This document shows, in pieces, positions 36,128 to 44,155 of a stretch of 64,000 nt of DNA. The stretch comes from Aquibium sp. ELW1220 (GTDB taxonomy: Bacteria > Pseudomonadota > Alphaproteobacteria > Rhizobiales > Rhizobiaceae): contig NZ_JAOAOQ010000004.1 in the NCBI RefSeq assembly GCF_030398385.1, forward strand, positions 1-64,000, in the 5' to 3' direction. The notes beneath the pieces are model-generated. The model ran no database searches and was not told the DNA's origin. It was given only the letters and a program-made list of their open reading frames with translations. Positions within the stretch are counted from its first letter, which is position 1. Each line of letters opens with the position of its first letter. The translations under genes and the position numbers were made by a program.

Positions 36128-37801
36128 CTACACCCGCTTCATGTCGTACTCGCCCCGCACGCCGGTGCCGTAGCGCTTGAGGGCGCCGGTGTCGCCGACC
36201 GCGTTGGGGCGCTGGAAGATCCAGTTCTGCCAGGCGGTGAGGCGACCGAAGATGCGGGTTTCCATGGTTTCGGGGCCGGGGAAGCGCAGGTTCGCCTCCA
36301 TGCCGGTCATGGCGTCGGGCGAGAAGGAGGCGCGTTCCTCGAGGAAGATGCGCACCTCGTCCTCCCAGTCGATGTCGTCGAAGCAGAAGGTGACGAGGCC
36401 GAGTTCGTTGGCGTCGAAGGCCTCCAGCGGCTCGCCGATGCGCGCCCTCGCCTCCTCCACCTTGCCGGGCTCGCCGAGGAAGCGGGTCTGCAGGCGGGTC
36501 AGGTCGTTCGACATCGGATAGGGACCGAAATTGCCGGCCGTCAGCGTGATGGTCGCGACCGGGCGGTTGTCGCCCTCGAAATCGCCCTCGGCCATGTAGG
36601 AGCGATCGACGGCGAAGAGCAGCTCGGCGAGCGGGCCTGCAAAGCACGAGCCCGGCTCGACCAGCGCCACCAGCGAGCGCGAGGTGAGGTCGACGCGCTT
36701 CAAGACGCGCTTCCAGTAGAGCAGGATTTCGTTGGCCAGCCAGTCCGACCGGCTGTCGAGGAGGAAGGCCTCGTGCGCGGCGACCAGCGCCGGATCGCCC
36801 TGCGCGCGGAAGACCAGCACCCCGACCTCAAGCTCGTTGTTGCGCAGATGCAGGATCGCATCGTCGAGCTCACGCGCGACCCGCAGCATCCAGGTCGAGG
36901 CGCCCTGCCCGTGAAGCGCCGCGACGTCGGCAGGCGGCGCCTCGTCGGCCTTCGGGCCATGGACGGTGACACGGCCGACGCGCTTGGCACGGTCGACCTC
37001 GACCTCGACGCTGGAATAGGTGAGCGAGCCGTCCTCGCCGATGCGGCGGTCGAGCGCCGTCAGCGCGATGCCTTGGGCGTCCGCCGGGCGGCCCGACTTC
37101 GCGGCGAATTCGCGGGCGCGCTGCGCCACGAGTTCGTCGAACTTCGTGTTCGGCACGACGTCGTCGACGAGGTTCCAGTCCTTGGCGCGCTTGCCCTTGA
37201 TGCCCTCCTCGATGGAGCAGAAGACGTCGGCATGGTCGCGGCGGACCTTGCGCTTGTCGGTGACGCGGGTGAGGCCGCCGGTGCCGGGCAGAACGGCGAG
37301 CAGCGGCACCTCGGGCAGCGCGACCGAGGAGGAGCCGTCGTCGGTGAGGATGATGTGGTCGCAGGCGAGCGCAAGCTCGTAACCGCCGCCGGCGCAGGCG
37401 CCGCGCACGGCGGCGATGTAGTACTGGCCGGATTCGGCGCCTGCCACCTCGAAGGTGTTGCGGGTCTCGTTGGTGAACTTGCAGAAATTGACCTTGTGGG
37501 CGTGGGTGGCGCCGCCCAGCATGCGGATGTTGGCGCCGGCGCAGAACACGCGCTCCTTGCCCGACTGCAGCACGACCGCTTTCACTTCGGGATGCTCGAA
37601 GCGCATGCGCTGGACAATGTCGGCGAGCTCGATGTCGACGCCGAGATCGTAGGAGTTGAGCTTGAGTTCGTAGCCTTCAAACAGGCCGCCGGCCTCGTCG
37701 ACATCCATCATCAGATGGGCGACCGCGCCCTCGTAGCGGATCTTCCAGTGCCGGTACCTGGACGGATCGGTCTGGAAATCGATTACCTTGGCCACATCCA
37801 A
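36128..37801 (-). CDS. boxC: 2,3-Epoxybenzoyl-CoA dihydrolase BoxC
   Basis: 557 residues with two crotonase-like domains. BoxC opens the ring of 2,3-epoxybenzoyl-CoA using two waters, producing 3,4-dehydroadipyl-CoA semialdehyde and formate. The N-terminal domain shows the crotonase oxyanion-hole region ERVFCAGANIRMLGG and AAVRGACAGGGYELALACDH. The C-terminal domain contains ALVEPGSCFAGPLAELLFAV and NDLTRLQTRFLGEP. The length equals characterised BoxC. A TGCA-N6-TGCA site and a partial one lie upstream (37834-37932), suggesting a BoxR-controlled promoter directly before boxC. Confidence 0.96.
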   Translation of the reverse strand: MDVAKVIDFQTDPSRYRHWKIRYEGAVAHLMMDVDEAGGLFEGYELKLNSYDLGVDIELADIVQRMRFEHPEVKAVVLQSGKERVFCAGANIRMLGGATHAHKVNFCKFTNETRNTFEVAGAESGQYYIAAVRGACAGGGYELALACDHIILTDDGSSSVALPEVPLLAVLPGTGGLTRVTDKRKVRRDHADVFCSIEEGIKGKRAKDWNLVDDVVPNTKFDELVAQRAREFAAKSGRPADAQGIALTALDRRIGEDGSLTYSSVEVEVDRAKRVGRVTVHGPKADEAPPADVAALHGQGASTWMLRVARELDDAILHLRNNELEVGVLVFRAQGDPALVAAHEAFLLDSRSDWLANEILLYWKRVLKRVDLTSRSLVALVEPGSCFAGPLAELLFAVDRSYMAEGDFEGDNRPVATITLTAGNFGPYPMSNDLTRLQTRFLGEPGKVEEARARIGEPLEAFDANELGLVTFCFDDIDWEDEVRIFLEERASFSPDAMTGMEANLRFPGPETMETRIFGRLTAWQNWIFQRPNAVGDTGALKRYGTGVRGEYDMKRV

Positions 37802-37833
37802 CTCCCTGGGGTCTCGAGTGAGGGCGACCTTAA

Positions 37834-37847
37834 TGCATTATCATGCG
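37834..37847. promoter_or_regulatory. Imperfect BoxR/BzdR half-site pair upstream of boxC
   Basis: TGCA-TTATCA-TGCG, 33 bases upstream of the boxC start. The second half-site has one mismatch to TGCA. Together with the exact site at 37919-37932 it could allow cooperative binding. Confidence 0.4.
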
Positions 37848-37918
37848 CTTTGGTAGCCTCGTTTTCCGCCATCACGGAACTTTTATGCATCGTTCCGATC
37901 TAGAACCGCGCGATATTA

Positions 37919-37932
37919 TGCATTATTATGCA
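37919..37932. promoter_or_regulatory. BoxR/BzdR operator upstream of boxC
   Basis: TGCA-TTATTA-TGCA, an exact TGCA-N6-TGCA match, about 120 bases upstream of boxC and overlapping the stop codon of the DUF309 gene. A further lone TGCA is at 37886. Confidence 0.6.
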
Positions 37933-38459
37933 ACAATGTCAGTCGACAGCGCCGGTCGTGCCGGCAAAAGCACGGCAAGTTCGTCGGCGCCATGCGCCTC
38001 GATCCGCAGCGCAAAGCCGCAGGTCGCGGCGAGCACCTGGCCGGGCGCAACCCCCATGCGCGGTGCGGAGCCGGCTTCGGCAAGCCGCAGTCCCGCGTCG
38101 CGCACCAGCCGAAGCGCCGCACGCCTTCGCTCCATGCGCAGCTTCAGGCAGGCATTGGCGAGCTGGATCAGGCCCTGGACGAGGTGTCGCTCGGCGCTGT
38201 TGGGCGCAGCCCCCATCCAGACCGGCTCCCAGACCTCGTGCGCCTCCCAGAAGAACCCGCCGCCATAGAGCCGGAAGCCGTAGAGCCAGGCCTCGTTGGC
38301 CCGCCAGGCGGCGGGATCGGTGCGCGCCGGCGCACGGTCGGCGACCCTGATGAACAGCCCCTCCTCCGGCCGCGGATCGCGGCCGGGCACGAAGGCGGTC
38401 GCGGGCAGCGGCCAGCCGGCGACCGCAGCCGGCGGGTGCGGCCGCAGCGGCGCCGTCAT
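37926..38459 (-). CDS. DUF309 domain-containing protein
   Basis: 177 residues. The DUF309 signature is clear in LYGGGFFWEAHEVWEPVWMG (about 65-84) and LVQGLIQLANACLKL, a helical bundle with conserved Glu, His and Glu that could bind a metal. The function of the family is unknown. Its ATG overlaps the stop of the alpha/beta hydrolase gene (ATGA at 38456-38459), so it is translated together with the benzoate genes. Its 3' end overlaps a BoxR-type operator. A role in the benzoate pathway is suggested only by context. Confidence 0.85.
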   Translation of the reverse strand: MTAPLRPHPPAAVAGWPLPATAFVPGRDPRPEEGLFIRVADRAPARTDPAAWRANEAWLYGFRLYGGGFFWEAHEVWEPVWMGAAPNSAERHLVQGLIQLANACLKLRMERRRAALRLVRDAGLRLAEAGSAPRMGVAPGQVLAATCGFALRIEAHGADELAVLLPARPALSTDIVA

Positions 38460-39271
38460 GCCGCCTCGGCCTTCGCCGCCTCGATGCGGTCGAGCCGCTC
38501 CAGATAGTCGACGAGGAGCGCCAGCGTCTTCTCCGGCTGCTCGACATGGGGGGCGTGGCCGCAGGCGTCGAGCATGGCGACGTCGACGGGGTTGTAGCTC
38601 TGCGTCTCGAGTGCGGTGATCTGGGCGCGGGTGCCGTACTGGTCGTCCTTGCCCTGGATCGCCAGCACCGGCACGCGGATGTAGGCAATGACCTCCTCGA
38701 TGTTCCAGGCCGCGAAGGCCGGGTCGAGCCAGGCATCGTTCCAGCCGCGGAAGGCGTTGTCGGCATCCTTGTGGTACCTGGCGAGCCGGGCGCGCAGGTC
38801 TCCCGTCTCGTAGGCCTCGCGGGCCTTCCCGATCGCGGCGAGGCCCATCGCTTCGGTGAAGAAGTGCGGCGCCATCAGGACGAGGCCGCGGACGCGGTGG
38901 TCCTGCACCGAGCCGCCGTAGATCGCCGCGATCGAGGCGCCGTCGGAATGGCCGATCAGCACGCCCTCGCGGAAGCCGATGGCGTCGAGCACCTTGGGAA
39001 GCACGTCCAGCGCCTCGCGCGTCATGTAGTCGAGCGGGCGCGGCAACTCGGCCGGGTCCGACTGGCCGTAGCCGCGGCGGGACCAGGCGAAGACGCCGTA
39101 GCGCGTCGCCCGCGCCAGCCTCTCCGGGAAATCGCGCCAGAGCGCCGTGCAGCCGAGCCCCTCGTGCAGGAGGACGATCGTCGGCGCGGCGTCAGGCGCC
39201 GGTCCGAAGCATCGCCCTTCCAGTGTCACGCCGTCGATGTCGAGGGTCAGGCTTTCGCCGTCTTTCCACAT
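38456..39271 (-). CDS. Alpha/beta hydrolase in the box operon
   Basis: 271 residues from ATG 39271 (MWKDGESLTLDIDGVTLEGR), with GGAG upstream; the longer frame to 39391 overlaps the ligase gene and is rejected. Alpha/beta-hydrolase fold: oxyanion strand IVLLHEGLGC, nucleophile elbow GHSDGAS (Ser109), late Asp region VLAIQGKDDQYGT and His in DACGHAPHVEQPE. Box clusters often contain a lactonase or thioesterase-like hydrolase; it may remove lactone by-products or release CoA. It starts four bases after the ligase stop. Confidence 0.87.
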   Translation of the reverse strand: MWKDGESLTLDIDGVTLEGRCFGPAPDAAPTIVLLHEGLGCTALWRDFPERLARATRYGVFAWSRRGYGQSDPAELPRPLDYMTREALDVLPKVLDAIGFREGVLIGHSDGASIAAIYGGSVQDHRVRGLVLMAPHFFTEAMGLAAIGKAREAYETGDLRARLARYHKDADNAFRGWNDAWLDPAFAAWNIEEVIAYIRVPVLAIQGKDDQYGTRAQITALETQSYNPVDVAMLDACGHAPHVEQPEKTLALLVDYLERLDRIEAAKAEAA

Positions 39272-39275
39272 GAGG

Positions 39276-40820
39276 TCATGCTCCTTCCCTGAGCTTGAAG
39301 CGCTGGACCTTGCCGGTCGCCGTCTTCGGCAGGTCCGGCACGATGTCGATCCAGCGCGGATATTTCCATGCGCCGACCTTGGCCTTGACATGCTCCTTGA
39401 GCGTCTCGGCCAGGCCGTCGGGCGCGTGCCCGTTCTTCAGCACCACGAAGGCGCGCGGCTTCTCGAGCCCCGCCTCGTCCTTGTGGGCGACGACGGCGGC
39501 TTCCAGCACGTCCGGATGCGAGACCAGCGCCTGCTCGACCTCGAAGGGCGAGACCCAGATGCCGGAGACCTTGAACATGTCGTCGGTGCGGCCGCAGTAG
39601 ACGAAGCGGCCGTCGGCGGTGCGCTCGTACTTGTCGCCGGTGCGGGTCCAGTGGCCCTCGAAGGTCGAGCGGCTCTTGTCGCGCTGGTTCCAGTAGCCGT
39701 CGGCGGCCGAGGGACCGTTGACGAGGAGTTCGCCCACCTCGCCCGCGCCGACCTCGCGGCCGGCCTCGTCGACGAGGCGCACCTGGTAGCCGGGCACGGC
39801 GATGCCCGAGGTGCCGTAGACGATGTCGCCCGGCGCATTGGACAGGAAGATGTGCAGCATCTCGGTGGAGCCGACGCCGTCGAGGATGTCGGCGCCGGTC
39901 TGCGCCTTCCAGCGGTTGCCGATCTCGGCCGGCAGCGCCTCGCCCGCCGACACGCAGATGCGCAGCCGGTCGAGCCCGCCCGGCGTCTCCTTCGCCATGT
40001 GGGCGACCATGCCGGCATAGAGCGTCGGCACGCCGCAGAAGATCGTCGGCCGCAGTTCGGCCATGGCGGCGAACATGTCGGCCGGCGTCGGGCGGCCGCG
40101 GAACAGTGCCGCCGTCGCCCCGGCGGCCATCGGGAAGGTCATCGCGTTGCCGAGCCCGTAGGCGAAGAAGAGCTTGGCCGCAGACAGCACCGTGTCGTCC
40201 TCGCGGATGCCGAGCACCTGGGCGCCGAACGTGTCGGCCGTAGCCTTCAGGCTGCCATGGACGTGGCGCACGCCCTTCGGCCGGCCCGTCGAGCCGGAGG
40301 AATAGAGCCAGAAGGCGCATTCGTCGGGCTCGGCCTGCGCGGTCCCGCCGGTCTCGCTCGCGGCGAGTTCGTCGGCGAAGGAGAGATGCGCGCCGGGTTC
40401 GCCACCGATGACGAACACCGCCTTCAGGTGCTTGAGCCGCGGCAGCAGCGGCGCGACGACCGGCAGGAGTTCGTGCGAGACGAAAAGCGCGCGGGCGCGG
40501 CTGTCGTCGAGGATGATCTCGTAGTAGTCGGGCGACAGCAGCGTGTTGAGCGGCACCGGGATGACGCCGGCCCTCAGGCTGCCCCAGAAGATGACCGGGA
40601 ACTCGACCTGGTCGAGCACGATCATCGCCGCGCGCGCCTCCGGCGGTATGCCGTGGCGGCAAAAGAGATCGGCCATGCGGCCCGACTCGCTCGCCAGTTC
40701 ACCATAGGTGAGGCTGCGCCCGCCGGGCCCGCATTCGACGAAGGCAGGCTTGTCGGCACGGCCTTCCTCGACATGGCGGTCGACGAAATGGGCCGCGGCA
40801 TTGCCGTTCGCTGGGTTCAA
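39276..40820 (-). CDS. Benzoate-CoA ligase
   Basis: About 514 residues if the TTG at 40820 is the start. GGGAGG lies five bases upstream and the product LNPANGNAAAHFVDRHVEEG aligns with the family N-terminus. An ATG at 40952 is in frame but lies across the operator. It is an ANL-superfamily acyl-CoA synthetase with the AMP-binding loop YSSGSTGRPKGVRH. VSTE-like GVGSTEMLHIF, the TGDKYERTADGRFVYCGRTD hinge region and late lysine PKTATGKVQRFKL are also present. It activates benzoate with ATP and CoA, feeding BoxAB. First gene of the operon, preceded by a TGCA-N6-TGCA operator. Confidence 0.92.
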   Translation of the reverse strand: MNPANGNAAAHFVDRHVEEGRADKPAFVECGPGGRSLTYGELASESGRMADLFCRHGIPPEARAAMIVLDQVEFPVIFWGSLRAGVIPVPLNTLLSPDYYEIILDDSRARALFVSHELLPVVAPLLPRLKHLKAVFVIGGEPGAHLSFADELAASETGGTAQAEPDECAFWLYSSGSTGRPKGVRHVHGSLKATADTFGAQVLGIREDDTVLSAAKLFFAYGLGNAMTFPMAAGATAALFRGRPTPADMFAAMAELRPTIFCGVPTLYAGMVAHMAKETPGGLDRLRICVSAGEALPAEIGNRWKAQTGADILDGVGSTEMLHIFLSNAPGDIVYGTSGIAVPGYQVRLVDEAGREVGAGEVGELLVNGPSAADGYWNQRDKSRSTFEGHWTRTGDKYERTADGRFVYCGRTDDMFKVSGIWVSPFEVEQALVSHPDVLEAAVVAHKDEAGLEKPRAFVVLKNGHAPDGLAETLKEHVKAKVGAWKYPRWIDIVPDLPKTATGKVQRFKLREGA

Positions 40821-40937
40821 CTCATCCTCCCGATGAAGCCTGTCCTTGCAGCCGCGCCTCGGCTCTCCTCCTCCGCGCGAATATGAGATATCATGCATCA
40901 CGCCAGCGCGTGCTGCAAGCGCCCGCGGGCAATGATG

Positions 40938-40951
40938 TGCATTTTTGTGCA
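40938..40951. promoter_or_regulatory. BoxR/BzdR operator upstream of the benzoate-CoA ligase gene
   Basis: TGCA-TTTTTG-TGCA, an exact TGCA-N6-TGCA match, followed directly by another TGCA (40952-40955). It lies about 120 bases before the proposed ligase start in a short AT-rich stretch; further single TGCA words are at 40894 and 40914. Confidence 0.6.
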
Positions 40952-41062
40952 TGCAGACGCGCGCGCCTCATGCGCCCGCGCAAGGGCGGCAGCCGGTCTG
41001 TATGCGGGATCGCCGGGCGCCGCTCCCTGCGGCGCCCGCGAGCGATCGCGAAGGCTGCTGGA

Positions 41063-41485
41063 TCAGGCCGCGGCCCAGCCGATGGCGACGGCCGTCATCA
41101 CCAGGTAGGACAGGTGATGGATGCACTGGTCACCGCCGTGCAGCGCCCAGTAGGCGGCCGTCGTCGGCCCCTTCTCGCTGCCGCGCGAAACCAGAGCCTT
41201 GCTGTGATCGATGAGGAAATGCACCACGAACTCCGCTGCGATCAGCGCCGCCACCTTCGGCAGTTCCAGTCCTGCCAGCAGGAGCGCAGGCACCGAGAGC
41301 ACGGCATGGATGCCCGCGTGGACGTAGCCGCCGGGATGGTCGAGATGCCCCTTCCCCGCGATGATCCACGGTGTCTGGAGCAGATAGTCGGCTGCGTAAT
41401 GCTTGAGCTGGAGACAGGCGAGGACGCCCAGCGTCAGCAATAGAACGTCACTCAATCCATGCCCCCGACATTTGGCGCTCACCAT
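41063..41485 (-). CDS. DUF3307 integral membrane protein
   Basis: 140 residues with about three to four hydrophobic segments. DUF3307 features are the early HYAADYLLQTPWI, the middle HAGIHAVLSVPAL and HFLIDHSKA, that is, repeated His and Asp residues in or near membrane helices. The function of the family is unknown. The gene is alone on the minus strand upstream of the box cluster. The annotated start is the first in-frame Met; a start a few codons later is possible. Confidence 0.82.
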   Translation of the reverse strand: MVSAKCRGHGLSDVLLLTLGVLACLQLKHYAADYLLQTPWIIAGKGHLDHPGGYVHAGIHAVLSVPALLLAGLELPKVAALIAAEFVVHFLIDHSKALVSRGSEKGPTTAAYWALHGGDQCIHHLSYLVMTAVAIGWAAA

Positions 41486-41804
41486 TGCGGGCGATCACGC
41501 GATTGCGATCCAATCTTGCCGTGATCGTCCCCCTTGCCAAGAGAGAAAGTGCAAATCCGCCTGCCGACAACCCCCGAAACGGGTCGCCGGGCGCGTTTTC
41601 CCGGCTGTAAACGGCATTCTGCACCAAAATGCCGGCCGACGATGCCGCCGCGGCAATGCAGCGGGCGCAAATCGACACTTCTTTCGCATGCACCCGCCGC
41701 GGTATGATCGCCGCGACGGGCGCGTGCGAACAACCGGGCTCCGGCCGTCGCAGCCGGACAGGCCGGCCACGAAAAGCATATCAGACCAGGGAAACGACCA
41801 GCCA
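41486..41804. other. Divergent intergenic region between the DUF3307 and DapA-like genes
   Basis: About 320 bases with promoters expected for both directions. No repeat, structured RNA or recognisable operator was seen. Overlapping short open frames on both strands look like shadows. Confidence 0.5.
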
Positions 41805-42692
41805 ATGCCGACATCCAGACTGACGGGCGTGATCGCCGCCGTCCCCACGCCGGTGACCGAGACCGGCGAACCCGATCTCGACCGCTTCCTGCGCCACGCC
41901 GCCTGGGCGCTCGACAATGGCTGCGACGCGCTCAACGTGCTCGGCACCACCGGCGAGGCGAATTCGTTTTCCGCGTCCCAGCGCAAGGCGGTGATGGCGG
42001 CTGCGGCCGGACGGCTCGACCGCGCCCGGATGATGGTCGGCACCGGCGCGCCGGATCTCGCCACCACCATCGAGCTGACGCGATATGCCCATGCCCAGGG
42101 CTTCGCGGCGGCGCTCATCCTGCCGCCCTACTACTACAAGGGCGTCGCCGACGACGGTCTCTTCGCCTGGTTCGAGCGCGTGGTGGCTGCGACGGCCGAC
42201 GCGCCGATCCCGATCTATCTCTACAACTTCCCGCAGATGACCGGCCTGCGCTTTTCGCCCGATCTCTGCGCGCGGCTGCGCACGGCCTTCCCCGAGCGCA
42301 TCGTCGGCGCCAAGGACAGCTCAGGCGACCTCGCCTATGCGGCGGAGATCGCCCGGATCGACGGCTTCGACGTCTTTCCGAGCAGCGAGACGGCCCTGGC
42401 GCAGGCGGATGCCGACGGCTATGCCGGCTGCATCTCGGCGACCGTCAGCGTCACCGCGCCGCTGGTGGCGAAGCTTTGGGCGAACCGCGCCGATGCCGGC
42501 CTGCTGAAGGCGGCCGGAGATGCCCGCGCGGCGATCTCCTCGGTGCCGCTCATTCCCGCCGTCAAGCACATGGTCGCCCGGCTGCACGGCGACGCCGAAT
42601 TCGAAAGGCTGCTGCCGCCGCACCTGCCCCTGACGGACGCGCAGAAGGAGACGCTGGCGGGTCTCGACCTCAAGGCGATCGCGAAGGCCTGA
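41805..42692 (+). CDS. Dihydrodipicolinate synthase (DapA) family aldolase
   Basis: 295 residues; start at ATG 41805 with AGGGAA upstream. Class I aldolase TIM barrel: NVLGTTGEANS (46-54), catalytic Tyr140 in IYLYNFPQ and Schiff-base Lys170 in VGAKDSSGD. True DapA is a housekeeping lysine enzyme, but this standalone copy resembles the NAL/KDG-aldolase-like branch, which acts on 2-keto acids. Neighbours give no pathway context. Exact substrate unknown. Confidence 0.85.
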   Translation: MPTSRLTGVIAAVPTPVTETGEPDLDRFLRHAAWALDNGCDALNVLGTTGEANSFSASQRKAVMAAAAGRLDRARMMVGTGAPDLATTIELTRYAHAQGFAAALILPPYYYKGVADDGLFAWFERVVAATADAPIPIYLYNFPQMTGLRFSPDLCARLRTAFPERIVGAKDSSGDLAYAAEIARIDGFDVFPSSETALAQADADGYAGCISATVSVTAPLVAKLWANRADAGLLKAAGDARAAISSVPLIPAVKHMVARLHGDAEFERLLPPHLPLTDAQKETLAGLDLKAIAKA

Positions 42693-42851
42693 CGGCACCC
42701 GCTCCGCCGCGCCGCCGGAAAGGGCCGGGCGCGGCGGACCTTGCCCTGCCGACGCCACGCAGAAGTGATCGGCCTCGTCCGGCCGGCCGTTGCCAAGCCC
42801 GCAGCCGCGGCTACTGTCGATGTTTCGCAGCGGCATGAGGGGACAGGCGGA

Positions 42852-43820
42852 ATGGTCGGTATCGTCAGACGTGCGGACTGGGCGCTGCCGGAAAGCGCGG
42901 CGACGCCGGAGCATCTCTTCCTCAACCGGCGTACCCTGGTCGCCGGTCTCAGCGGCATGATCGCGGCAACGGCCCTGCCGGGCTCGATGCCTGCGGCACG
43001 TGCGCAGGCATCCGACCAGACGCTCGACCTCTACCCGGCGAAGCTCAACGACGCATACCCCCTCGACCGGGCCGTCACGCCTGCCGATGTCGCGGGCCAG
43101 TACAACAACTTCTACGAATTCGGTTCGCACAAGCAGATCGCCGGCGCCGCCCGGAGCCTGAAGACACGTCCGTGGACGGTCAGGATCGACGGCCTGGTGG
43201 AAAGCGAGCGCGAGATCGGCATCGACGAACTGATCCGCGCCATGTCGCTCGAAGAGCGCCTCTACCGCCATCGCTGCGTCGAAGCATGGTCGATGACGGT
43301 GCCCTGGACGGGTTTTCCGCTGGCCCGCCTGATCGACTACGCCGCGCCGCTCTCGTCGGCGAAATATCTCCGCCTGGAAACCTTCATGGATCCCGAGGCC
43401 GCCTCCGGCCAGCGCCAGGTCTGGTATCCCTGGCCCTATGTCGAGGGGCTGACCATGGCCGAAGCGCGGAACGAACTCGCCTTCATGGTCACCGGCGTCT
43501 ACGGCAAGCCTCTGGAGAACCAGTTCGGCGCGCCGTTGCGGCTCGCCCTTCCGTGGAAGTACGGCTTCAAGTCCATCAAGTCGATCGTCCGCATCTCCTT
43601 CGTCGACGAGCGGCCGATGGGCTTCTGGGAGCAGATCGCGCCCTCCGAATACGGCTTCTGGGCGAACGTTAACCCGCAGGTGCCGCATCCGCGCTGGAGC
43701 CAGGCACAGGAGCGTGTCCTTCACACCGGCGAAAGCGTGCCGACGCTGCTCTTCAACGGTTATGGCGAGCAGGTTGCCGGTCTCTACGCGGGCCTGGAGG
43801 GCGAAAAGCTCTACTCCTGA
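42852..43820 (+). CDS. msrP: Protein-methionine-sulfoxide reductase catalytic subunit MsrP
   Basis: 322 residues from ATG 42852, preceded by GGGGACAGGCGG. A twin-arginine signal (LNRRTLVAGLSGMIAATALP) exports it folded to the periplasm. The molybdopterin-binding domain has the Mo-ligand Cys142 in RHRCVEAWSM and ends in the usual MsrP form. It repairs oxidised methionines in envelope proteins. The haem membrane partner MsrQ, often encoded next to it, is not adjacent; the next element is an sRNA gene on the other strand. Confidence 0.92.
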   Translation: MVGIVRRADWALPESAATPEHLFLNRRTLVAGLSGMIAATALPGSMPAARAQASDQTLDLYPAKLNDAYPLDRAVTPADVAGQYNNFYEFGSHKQIAGAARSLKTRPWTVRIDGLVESEREIGIDELIRAMSLEERLYRHRCVEAWSMTVPWTGFPLARLIDYAAPLSSAKYLRLETFMDPEAASGQRQVWYPWPYVEGLTMAEARNELAFMVTGVYGKPLENQFGAPLRLALPWKYGFKSIKSIVRISFVDERPMGFWEQIAPSEYGFWANVNPQVPHPRWSQAQERVLHTGESVPTLLFNGYGEQVAGLYAGLEGEKLYS

Positions 43821-43892
43821 ACCGCTCGCGCCGTCGGGGACCGGTTGGCGGGGAGCGGGATGGCCGCAACCGCTCTGCCTGATTCCGGGCAG

Positions 43893-43922
43893 AAAAAAAG
43901 GCCGGCTCACGAAGAACCGGCC
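43893..43922 (-). terminator. Rho-independent terminator of the AbcR-like sRNA
   Basis: On the minus strand, GGCCGGTTCTTCGTGAGCCG and following CC form a stem that runs straight into seven T residues (43899-43893). It is the clearest intrinsic terminator in the window and has no protein gene immediately before it, which points to a small RNA. Confidence 0.85.
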
Positions 43923-44009
43923 CGAGTTGTTGGAGTTGCCTGTTAAGGCGAAACCTCCAGAGGGGAACACTCGCAAGCGCCAATGGGAGGAGGAATGCGC
44001 TCGCGAGAT
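43893..44009 (-). ncRNA. abcR: AbcR-type (alpha-r15) trans-acting small RNA
   Basis: Predicted at about 117 nt, the usual AbcR size. A stem of eleven pairs (44007-43997 with 43980-43970, one G-U) presents a loop containing CCTCCTCCC, an anti-Shine-Dalgarno sequence. Then follow GTTCCCCTCTGGAGG, a second hairpin (GGAG...CTCC) and the terminator. The gene lies directly downstream of the lsrB/vtlR-type LysR gene, the conserved AbcR location I recall from Sinorhizobium, Agrobacterium and Brucella. AbcR RNAs, with Hfq, silence many ABC-transporter and metabolic mRNAs. Identification is from structure and position, not from a covariance search. Confidence 0.8.
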
Positions 44010-44015
44010 GACGCG

Positions 44016-44045
44016 TATATGTGCCCCTGCTGCCACTTTGGCAAG
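44016..44045 (-). promoter_or_regulatory. Predicted sigma-70-type promoter of the AbcR-like sRNA
   Basis: CTTGCC (44045-44040), 18 bases, CATATA (44021-44016), placing the start near 44009. Upstream, GCAATT is repeated 13 bases apart (44056-44061 and 44069-44074), a possible LysR-type binding region; in Brucella, VtlR activates an abcR gene. Confidence 0.5.
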
Positions 44046-44155
44046 CAACTGATTTGCAATTCACCCATGCAATTATGGACGGACTGGGCAATCGGCAAGC
44101 AACGAATGCATCTGCGCGTTCGGCGGGCACCTAAACCACCAGCCCGGAACGGCCC

